Source of the DNA: JBHIER01 sp046760705 [NCBI: bacterium]
Lineage (GTDB): Bacteria; JBHIER01; G020348925
Assembly: GCA_046760705.1 (NCBI GenBank)
Contig: JBHIER010000053.1
Span: forward strand, 1 to 11,889
Direction of reading: 5' to 3'
Length of the DNA: 11,889 bases
Of this stretch, positions 6,573 to 11,889 are shown piece by piece (the stretch's first letter is position 1; every line of letters starts with the position of its first letter). The notes beneath the pieces were generated by a model. It was not told the origin of the DNA, searched no databases, and saw only the letters and a program-made list of their open reading frames with translations. A program made the position numbers and the translations under genes.

Positions 6573-6584
6573 GTATCTAACGGG
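6573..6584. repeat. Fragment of the palindromic intergenic repeat
   Basis: tatctaacgggg here equals the right arm of the core hairpin in copy B (4722-4733). It is the only obvious piece of the unit in the 203-bp gap between the two type I gap genes, which otherwise holds no recognisable gene, terminator or strong promoter. A 12-bp match could be chance. Confidence 0.35.
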
Positions 6585-6692
6585 GTGAACCGAAATACAA
6601 AACCTGTTGCTGACATGTCAACAATCCGAAGCAATACGATTTAGAAGACCGTGTTAAGAAGGACGTCGAGATCATAGCTTGAAGTGCACACT

Positions 6693-7697
6693 ATGTCAAT
6701 CCGAGTGGCAATCAACGGCTTCGGACGTATCGGTCGCATGGTTTTTCGGGCAGGGCACCACAGATCGGGTATCGATTTTGTGGCCCTCCACGATCTCATG
6801 GGGGCCGAATGCTTGGCCCATCTGTTGAGGTTCGATTCCGTCCAAGGAACCATGAGGGCTCGCGTGGAATGGACCAATGGCTCCATTGTCGTGGATGGAA
6901 GACCGATTCAGGTTTTTACTGGGCGCAGGATACGGGATCTTCCCTGGTCAGAGCTGGGCGTGGATATTGTTATTGAGTCGACGGGTCAATTTCTCCACCG
7001 GGATCAGATTGCTGAGCATTTGGAGGCCGGTGCTCACAGGGTGATTCTGACCGTGCCGGCCAGAGATGATATCGATTGTACCATCGTCCTGGGGGTGAAC
7101 GATTCGGATTTGACACCGGAGAGCAGAATTGTCTCCAATGCCTCCTGCACGACAAATTGCGTAGCCCTGATGGCCAAAGTGCTCAACGATCGATTTGGAA
7201 TACGGCGGGCTCTGATGAATACGGTCCACTCCTATACCAACGACCAATCGTTACACGACACCTGCCACAGAGATCTGCGTCGAGCGCGGGCTGCTGCTCT
7301 CTCTATCATTCCGACTACGACCGGGGCGGTGAAGGCAGTGAAGTGCGTGCTGCCCGAGCTTGCAGGGCGTATCGAGGGATGCGCCATGCGAGTTCCAGTC
7401 CCCAACGGTTCTCTGGTCGACCTGGTAGCGGAGGCCGAAAGAGCAGCGACGGTCGATGCGATCAACGCTGCATTCAAGGAGGCTGCTGAAAACGGCTTGA
7501 AAGGATATCTGGAATACTCTGAACTTCCTCTCGTCTCGGTGGATATCTTCGGCAACTCCCACTCCTGCATCTTTGATGCGCTCTCCACGACGGTTCTCTC
7601 CCAGACGCTCCTTCGAGTTGTGGGGTGGTACGACAACGAGTGGGGATACGCCTGCCGAGTGGTCGACCTGATCGAACGGATCGGGCGGTGGCTGTGA
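6693..7697 (+). CDS. gap: Type I glyceraldehyde-3-phosphate dehydrogenase, second copy, normal length
   Basis: The 334-residue product has all catalytic landmarks of bacterial GAPDH: NGFGRIGR (8-15), Asp34, SNASCTTNC (148-156) with Cys152, TVHSYTNDQ with His179, SIIPTTTGA, and WYDNEWGYACRVVDL near the end. It lacks the extension of its upstream paralogue and is clearly diverged from it. Two departures stand out: Leu159 where the family nearly always has Pro (CVALMAKV against CLAPVLKV), and Ala-Cys in place of Ser-Asn after WGY. Cofactor use and direction may therefore differ. I prefer the ATG at 6693 because it gives the standard N-terminus; an in-frame GTG at 6684 would add three residues. 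No good ribosome site precedes either start, so translation may be weak. pgk follows 42 nt later, so the two probably share an operon. Confidence 0.94.
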   Translation: MSIRVAINGFGRIGRMVFRAGHHRSGIDFVALHDLMGAECLAHLLRFDSVQGTMRARVEWTNGSIVVDGRPIQVFTGRRIRDLPWSELGVDIVIESTGQFLHRDQIAEHLEAGAHRVILTVPARDDIDCTIVLGVNDSDLTPESRIVSNASCTTNCVALMAKVLNDRFGIRRALMNTVHSYTNDQSLHDTCHRDLRRARAAALSIIPTTTGAVKAVKCVLPELAGRIEGCAMRVPVPNGSLVDLVAEAERAATVDAINAAFKEAAENGLKGYLEYSELPLVSVDIFGNSHSCIFDALSTTVLSQTLLRVVGWYDNEWGYACRVVDLIERIGRWL

Positions 7698-7739
7698 GAC
7701 GATATCATCATCATCTAAAGGAAAGGGTATGAGACTGCT

Positions 7740-8939
7740 ATGGCGAAATTGGGCTTAGACGACATCCAGTTGAAGGGGAGGAGAATTTTGGTGCGGGCCG
7801 ATTTCAATGTGCCCTTAGATGAGACAGGGCGCCTCAGGGACGACACCAGAATCAGAGCTGCACTCCCAACGATTAGGGCGATCCTCTCCAGAGGGGGTAA
7901 GGCGATCCTCATGTCCCATTTGGGGAGACCTAAAGGGAGGGTACAGGAGAGATTACGGCTGGCACCTGTGGCCCAAAGACTGGAGCAGTTGCTCAAACAG
8001 AGGGTGGTCATGGCCCCCGAGTGCGTTGGACAGACCGTGGAGAAGACGGTCTCACAACTGAAAGAGGGCGAAGTGTTGCTCCTGGAAAATCTACGATTTC
8101 ATCCTGGGGAGACATCCAACGACGAGGAGTTTTCCAAGCAATTGGCCCGGTTGGGCGATGTCTATGTCAATGACGCATTTGGCACATGCCATCGGGCCCA
8201 CGCTTCTGTGGTGGGGGTGACAAAATTCTTCGAGCAGAGGGCAGCCGGTTACCTGGTCCTCAAGGAGCTTAGCTTCTTAGGTGAAGCGCTGGCCGATCCG
8301 GAAAGGTCTTTCATAGCCATTTTCGGTGGGGCCAAAGTCTCGGATAAGATCGAGGTGATGCACAATCTGCTGAAAAGGGTTGATGGGATCCTGGTGGGGG
8401 GGGGGATGGCCTTCACCTTTTTGAAGGCTCAAGGAGTGGATGTGGGCGCATCGTTGGTCGAGGATGACAAGGTCGATGTAGCCAGAGCCATCATCATGGA
8501 GACGGAATCGGCCGGGGTTCAAATTTTTCTCCCTCTGGACTGTATGGTGGCCCGGGAGGTGGAACAGGGGATTGAGACCAAGGTGGTGGGGTTTGACGAG
8601 ATCCCTTCCGGGTGGAAAGGGGTCGATATCGGTTCTTCGACAATGAATCTCTTCACCAAAGCCATTCTGGGGGCAAAGACCATTCTGTGGAACGGCCCTA
8701 TGGGTGTCTTTGAGCGCGAGCCCTTCGCGGCCGGCACTGAGGCTGTGGCCCGGGCCCTGGCCAAAGCTACGGCTGAGGGTTCTGTGACCGTTGTCGGTGG
8801 GGGGGATACCGTAGCCGCCTTGTCCAGCTTCGGCCTGAGAGAGAAGATGTCACACGTTTCGACCGGCGGCGGTGCAGCCCTCCAATTCTTGGAAGGGAAA
8901 GAGCTGCCCGGAATCGGTGCTATCACAGATAAGTCTTAA
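7740..8939 (+). CDS. pgk: Phosphoglycerate kinase
   Basis: This cytoplasmic enzyme transfers phosphate from 1,3-bisphosphoglycerate to ADP, using the product of the GAPDH reaction next door. The 399-residue length is standard. Motifs include VRADFNVPL (18-26) with Asp21 and Asn23 for substrate, SHLGRPKG (59-66), LLENLRFHPGE (114-124), NDAFGTCHRAHAS, FGGAKVSDK, LVGGGMAFTFLKA, ILWNGPMGVFE and the nucleotide-binding VVGGGDT near the end. The start at 7740 is the only one giving the normal N-terminus. The ribosome site AAAGGAAAGGG (7717-7727) is 12 nt away, rather far, and an out-of-frame ATG lies at 7729. Codons for VGGG create a run of ten G at 8396-8405. Confidence 0.97.
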   Translation: MAKLGLDDIQLKGRRILVRADFNVPLDETGRLRDDTRIRAALPTIRAILSRGGKAILMSHLGRPKGRVQERLRLAPVAQRLEQLLKQRVVMAPECVGQTVEKTVSQLKEGEVLLLENLRFHPGETSNDEEFSKQLARLGDVYVNDAFGTCHRAHASVVGVTKFFEQRAAGYLVLKELSFLGEALADPERSFIAIFGGAKVSDKIEVMHNLLKRVDGILVGGGMAFTFLKAQGVDVGASLVEDDKVDVARAIIMETESAGVQIFLPLDCMVAREVEQGIETKVVGFDEIPSGWKGVDIGSSTMNLFTKAILGAKTILWNGPMGVFEREPFAAGTEAVARALAKATAEGSVTVVGGGDTVAALSSFGLREKMSHVSTGGGAALQFLEGKELPGIGAITDKS

Positions 8940-9014
8940 TAAATTTTCGTAGCTGTTCCTCAACGCATGAAATATCCTGCTTGCCAAGGTCCTAAAGGGA
9001 CAGGAAACGGGGAG

Positions 9015-9770
9015 ATGAGAAGACCGATCATTGCTGGAAACTGGAAGATGAATACGACTGTGGAAGAGGCCGTTTCGGCGGCCGAAACCCTCCGGGATCT
9101 CCTCGGAGACGTTCGCCACGTCGATGTGGTGATCTGTCCCCCCTTTACGACCCTGACGGAGGTCTCAAAGGTGGTTAAAGGCTCTTCAATTCGATTGGGT
9201 GGACAGAACATGCACTGGGAGCCTCAGGGGGCGTACACCGGAGAGATCTCAGCCAAAATGTTGTTGACAGCAGGATGTCAATACGTTATATTAGGGCATT
9301 CGGAGAGGCGTCTCCTCTTCGGTGAGACGGACCAAGGGGTGAAGAAGAAGGTGGCTGCCGCTCTGGCCGCGGGACTCACCCCGATGGTATGTATTGGTGA
9401 AAAACTCGAGGAGCGGGAATCCGGGCAGACGGAAAGGGTCGTAGAGGGGCAGCTCACCAAGGTTGTGAAAGGACTGTCGCGGGAGGAAATTTTAAAAGTT
9501 GTCTTCGCCTATGAGCCGGTGTGGGCCATTGGGACGGGGAGATCGGCCACTCCGGAGATGGCCAATGGGGTGCATCAATATCTTCGCAAACTGCTGCAGA
9601 GTCTGTACGATGAGCACGTAGCTTCAACAGTGCGCATACAGTACGGTGGCAGCGTCACTGCGGAAAATGCGGCTCAACTTCTGAGACAGCCCGAGATCGA
9701 TGGGGCTCTGGTCGGTGGAGCGAGCTTAAAGGCGGAGTCATTTAGCGCAATAGTACATAGCAGTTGTTAA
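9015..9770 (+). CDS. tpiA: Triosephosphate isomerase
   Basis: The enzyme interconverts dihydroxyacetone phosphate and glyceraldehyde-3-phosphate, linking the aldolase and GAPDH steps of this cluster. The 251-residue product is a typical TIM barrel subunit: GNWKMN (8-13) with Asn9 and Lys11, LGHSERR (93-99) with the electrophile His95, YEPVWAIGTG (166-175) with the catalytic base Glu167 and loop 6, then QYGGSV and ALVGGASL. The frame is open from an ATG at 8967, but the ATG at 9015 gives the universal MRRPIIAGNWKMN start and has AGGAAACGG just upstream (9002-9010), so it is preferred. It begins 75 nt after pgk and ends 57 nt before secG, consistent with one transcript. Confidence 0.97.
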   Translation: MRRPIIAGNWKMNTTVEEAVSAAETLRDLLGDVRHVDVVICPPFTTLTEVSKVVKGSSIRLGGQNMHWEPQGAYTGEISAKMLLTAGCQYVILGHSERRLLFGETDQGVKKKVAAALAAGLTPMVCIGEKLEERESGQTERVVEGQLTKVVKGLSREEILKVVFAYEPVWAIGTGRSATPEMANGVHQYLRKLLQSLYDEHVASTVRIQYGGSVTAENAAQLLRQPEIDGALVGGASLKAESFSAIVHSSC

Positions 9771-9782
9771 AATGTTGAGAAA

Positions 9783-9805
9783 CAGAATCGTGCAAATCGG
9801 TTCTG
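9783..9805 (+). other. Small stem-loop between tpiA and secG
   Basis: cagaatcg (9783-9790) can pair with cggttctg (9798-9805): 8 pairs with one G-U and a 7-nt loop. No T-run follows, so it is not a typical terminator. It lies just before the secG ribosome site (AGGGAGG, 9812-9818). It could be an mRNA processing or stability element; function is not shown. Confidence 0.3.
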
Positions 9806-9827
9806 CGAGTAAGGGAGGTTAAGTTCG

Positions 9828-10232
9828 GTGTTTGCGGTATTGATTATCTTACATGTGCTCATCTGCATTTTTCTTGTATTGGTGGTTCTGTTGCAGGCGA
9901 GCAAAGGGGCCGGTTTGGCCGGGGCCTTTGGGGGTGGCGGTCTGGGCGGTGGTATGGGGGCTGTGTTCGGTGGACGGGGGGCGGCTCCTTTTTTGAGCAA
10001 GGTGACCACCGTTCTGGCCATCGCTTTTATGCTGAGCTGTATTGTGCAGTTGAAACTGTCTCCTGTGAGAGGAAAAGCACCCAAAAGCGTCATTCAACAA
10101 GAGGCGGAGAAGAGGGCCCGGACCCAGCCAGCAGAGGCACTGCCCGTCGTCTCCGAAGAGGTTCCGGCAGCCCCGATCGAGCAACCAGGGACCGAGTCCC
10201 AATCGACTGCGGCCGACTCTTCCCAACAATAG
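9828..10232 (+). CDS. secG: Preprotein translocase subunit SecG
   Basis: SecG is the small, non-essential membrane subunit of the SecYEG channel and assists protein export. The 134-residue product has a first membrane helix at about 2-22, the family hallmark LLQASKGAGLAGAFGGG right after it (about 21-38), a Gly-rich cytoplasmic loop, a second helix at about 58-77, and then a long hydrophilic tail rich in Ala, Pro, Glu and Gln (80-134). Tails like this are variable in the family. The GTG start at 9828 is supported by AGGGAGG (9812-9818), 9 nt upstream. The order tpiA-secG-tRNA-Leu is common in bacteria. Confidence 0.95.
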   Translation: MFAVLIILHVLICIFLVLVVLLQASKGAGLAGAFGGGGLGGGMGAVFGGRGAAPFLSKVTTVLAIAFMLSCIVQLKLSPVRGKAPKSVIQQEAEKRARTQPAEALPVVSEEVPAAPIEQPGTESQSTAADSSQQ

Positions 10233-10277
10233 GTAAAAGCTGATGAGAGAAGGTTCTTCCCTCTGATCGAAAAGATC

Positions 10278-10360
10278 GCCGAAGTGGTGGAACTGGCAGA
10301 CACGCTGTCTTGAGGGGGCAGTGGGGATTCCCCGTGGGGGTTCAAGTCCCCCCTTCGGCA
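10278..10360 (+). tRNA. tRNA-Leu (anticodon GAG)
   Basis: An 83-nt class II tRNA. The acceptor arm gccgaag (10278-10284) pairs with cttcggc (10353-10359), with discriminator A at 10360. The D-arm region is followed by the anticodon stem ctgtc/ggcag with loop ttgaggg and anticodon GAG at 10312-10314, reading CUC and CUU. A long variable arm with gggg-att-cccc is typical of tRNA-Leu. The T arm is ggggg-ttcaagt-ccccc (10336-10352). CCA is not encoded. The gene sits 45 nt after secG, matching the secG-leuU(GAG) order known in E. coli. Confidence 0.97.
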
Positions 10361-10394
10361 CTATATGGTATTTGTCCTAAAACCCCACTTTTCG

Positions 10395-10430
10395 CGTCAT
10401 TGCGGGGCCTCCGTCATTGCAAGGAACGAT
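10395..10430. repeat. Dispersed-repeat fragment, cgtcattgc doublet
   Basis: cgtcattgc occurs at 10395-10403 and 10412-10420, 17 bp apart; the second is followed by aaggaacgatct. This resembles the cgtcattgcgagg-...-caatct repeats scattered between genes in many bacterial genomes. The match is by eye only. Confidence 0.45.
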
Positions 10431-10710
10431 CTGAATTCGAAATAACAATCTTAATCTCTTATCGAACATCCTTGTTTGGACTTGGGGGCTGGAGGCTTGT
10501 AGCTTGTAGTGAGCTGCGGAGTGCAACGGAGTAGCGTTACCCCGTTTGTAGTAAGCCAGGCAACCCTTTCACCAAGACTCAGAACCATCTTCTTCACAGC
10601 GCCTCTTGAAGTTACAGTTTCACCCGATACGTAGAATGTGAGAACGACAAAAGTTCTCATCTTACCCCCCTGCTTTCCGGCTTAACCCTTGAACTTTTGC
10701 AGCCTTCTGC

Positions 10711-10743
10711 CCACCTACGAGGTGGACGAGATCCTCTTTTTTT
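10711..10743 (+). terminator. Possible rho-independent terminator (+ strand)
   Basis: A perfect 6-bp stem ccacct/aggtgg (10711-10716 and 10720-10725, loop acg) is followed 11 nt later by seven T (10737-10743). gag-atc-ctc (about 10729-10737) could extend the structure toward the T-run. The gap between stem and T-run makes this only moderately convincing. It would end transcripts coming through secG and tRNA-Leu. Confidence 0.4.
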
Positions 10744-10769
10744 CCATACCTCGAAGTAAGATCAGAGAA

Positions 10770-10795
10770 GCCACCCCGCATAAAACCGGGGCAGC
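10770..10795 (-). terminator. Likely terminator of the minus-strand secreted-protein gene
   Basis: On the minus strand gctgccccg pairs with cggggtggc across an 8-nt loop: nine pairs, two of them G-U. On the plus strand those two become C-A mismatches, so the stem is intact only in minus-strand RNA. It begins 24 bp after the minus-strand stop and is followed by a T-rich but not continuous tail (ttctctgatctt). Confidence 0.5.
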
Positions 10796-10818
10796 CTTTC
10801 TTAATTTAATCTCACCAG

Positions 10819-11889
10819 TTATTTGAGCAACACCATGGGTTTGCTGGCTGTGAACGTCCCCGCCGTCAGCCGATAGAAGTAGATCCCGCTTGCGACTTCT
10901 CTCCCAGAGCTATCCCGGCCATCCCAGATGACGGTGTAGTACCCCGGCTCTTTGACCTCATCCAGCAGGGTCTGCACCTCTTGGCCAATGAGATTGAAAA
11001 TCTTCAGAGTGGTGTGGGGTGGGGACTGACCACTGACCACCGGCAACTGAAAACTGATTTGTGTGTTGGGATTGAAGGGGTTTGGGTAGTTTTGGAGGAG
11101 ATCATACTCTGTGGGCAGGGGGAGACGGTTGTCAATCTCTGACGACAATTGAGCCACCGCCAAATGGACCCGCACCATCTGGCCGTCTCCGACCCATATT
11201 GGCTCTGTAGTGTGAGCCTTCTGGCCATTGATATAAAAGGTCAATCTATCGCCAACCTTGGCCCCCTGGTCCACCTCCGGGCTGGTCTCATCATCCCCAT
11301 AGACCGGCATCAAGCCGTACCAACCCTCGGTATGGATCACCATCCCACCGCATTGAACCCCATCAGGATCATACACGGTGACCACATCGCCTTCCCTGGC
11401 CGGCTCACCACCCAACACTGCCTGGCCGTAGAAGTCCACCCATCTTGGGGTGGGGATGAAAGTGAAAGTGGAATCACCAAAACCACCGGCCTTGGCCAAA
11501 CCCACTGGACAGTCACCGTCCCCACAGGGATAGACCAGCGTGGTCTCAACCGCATCCGCGTAAAGCTTCACCCAATAGCCGAATGCCTTCATCAGACATT
11601 TTAATGAACTGAAAGGAGCAGGCAGGGTGGGATCGAAGGTGAGCCCACCGTTGGCCCCCTGACCGTGCTCAATACCCAGAAGGTCGAACCCTCGCACCAC
11701 CCGATAGGAGCCGGTCCAGGCCGGGGTGTTGATGTTGGCACCGCCTAAGGCGGAATCGAGAGCCGTGGCCACCTGGTTGGCCTCCTCCGGGGAATACCCG
11801 ATCAGGTTCCAGCCCCGGTTCAAGGCCAGGGGCTCCTCACACCGACACACGTTGCCGCAGACGATTAAGGTACAGGCCTCTGTCACCTT
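10819..11889 (-). CDS. Secreted protein with FlgD/T9SS-like C-terminal sorting domain (5' end outside window)
   Basis: The reading frame is open to the window edge, so the N-terminus and any signal peptide are missing; about 356 residues are visible. Three regions can be told apart. First, a GWNLIGY...FGYWVKL...TLVYP module common in large secreted proteins of candidate phyla. Second, a segment with TPRWVDFYGQAVLGGEPAREG, DPDGVQCGGM and GWYGLMPVYGDDE, resembling repeats in extracellular proteins. Third, a final domain of about 95 residues with YDLLQNYPNPFNPNTQISF, LKIFNLIGQEVQTL, GYYTVIWDGRDSSGREVASG and IYFYRLTAG, matching FlgD Ig-like/type IX secretion tail sequences. Such tails direct export and surface attachment where a T9SS exists; whether one exists here cannot be seen. 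The substrate or role of the protein is unknown. It converges on the secG-tRNA unit. Confidence 0.85.
   Translation of the reverse strand, partial: KVTEACTLIVCGNVCRCEEPLALNRGWNLIGYSPEEANQVATALDSALGGANINTPAWTGSYRVVRGFDLLGIEHGQGANGGLTFDPTLPAPFSSLKCLMKAFGYWVKLYADAVETTLVYPCGDGDCPVGLAKAGGFGDSTFTFIPTPRWVDFYGQAVLGGEPAREGDVVTVYDPDGVQCGGMVIHTEGWYGLMPVYGDDETSPEVDQGAKVGDRLTFYINGQKAHTTEPIWVGDGQMVRVHLAVAQLSSEIDNRLPLPTEYDLLQNYPNPFNPNTQISFQLPVVSGQSPPHTTLKIFNLIGQEVQTLLDEVKEPGYYTVIWDGRDSSGREVASGIYFYRLTAGTFTASKPMVLLK

Larger units (their letters stand above)
10361..10818. other. Gene-free 458-bp stretch with repeat debris
   Basis: I see no credible gene here. It holds a doublet of cgtcattgc (10395-10403 and 10412-10420) resembling widespread cgtcattgcgagg-type dispersed repeats, a tandem gcttgta-gcttgta (10495-10508), GC-rich ctgcggagtgcaacggag debris (about 10513-10530), and two hairpins near the right end listed separately. 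A 69-residue minus-strand ORF at 10451-10660 has no recognisable domain and overlaps the repeat debris. Confidence 0.5.

Noticed and set aside
8967-9014. Earlier ATG start for tpiA
   Set aside because: The extra 16 residues do not fit the family; MRRPIIAGNWKMN at 9015 is the usual beginning.
10513-10560. Resemblance to a cyclic-di-GMP (GEMM) riboswitch because of ttgcactccg and gcgttacccc-like pieces
   Set aside because: The conserved pieces are in the wrong order and the other helix (gggacgcaaagcc-like) is absent on both strands.
10451-10660. 69-residue minus-strand ORF in the gap after tRNA-Leu
   Set aside because: No recognisable domain, low-complexity end, overlap with repeat debris and no clear ribosome site. 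It could be a decayed gene fragment but I cannot support it.
1-11889. CRISPR array or defence system
   Set aside because: No regularly spaced repeats and no cas-like or defence-like genes were seen; the repeats present are palindromic intergenic units.

Overview
The window looks like chromosomal DNA (moderate to high GC, no plasmid or phage genes) from an uncultivated bacterium, possibly of the FCB group or a related candidate phylum. The main clue is the secreted protein at the right edge. It ends in a FlgD/type IX secretion-like sorting domain with the motif NYPNPFNP, which is abundant in those lineages. Phylum-level placement is inference.

Layout: (1) 1-169, a palindromic intergenic repeat. 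(2) 170-1761, lgt and a comF-family gene overlapping by 4 bp. (3) 1762-2586, a scar of a mobile element: a small ORF that looks like the start of an IS21 IstA joined in frame to the end of an IstB, flanked by imperfect direct repeats and several inverted repeats. (4) 2587-9770, a glycolysis/gluconeogenesis cluster on the + strand: an archaeal-type (type II) glyceraldehyde-3-phosphate dehydrogenase, class II fructose-bisphosphate aldolase, a type I GAPDH carrying a 220-residue C-terminal extension, a second type I GAPDH of normal length, phosphoglycerate kinase and triosephosphate isomerase. (5) 9828-10360, secG followed by tRNA-Leu(GAG), a common bacterial arrangement. (6) 10361-10818, a gene-free stretch with repeat debris and two likely terminators. 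(7) 10819-11889, the 3' part of a minus-strand secreted protein gene.

Together the central genes cover fructose-1,6-bisphosphate to 3-phosphoglycerate and back: aldolase, TIM, three GAPDHs and PGK. The two GAPDH families are essentially unrelated in sequence, so the organism may separate catabolic and anabolic flux through different isozymes. The fused GAPDH is the most unusual gene: its extra domain is unlike the redox CP12-like tail of plant GapB, and may be a sensory or regulatory module.

A second theme is small repeats. A 66-bp palindromic unit before lgt recurs before the fused gap gene, where it is interrupted by a 103-bp insert whose ends form a perfect 12-bp inverted repeat. A short piece of the same unit lies between the two type I gap genes.
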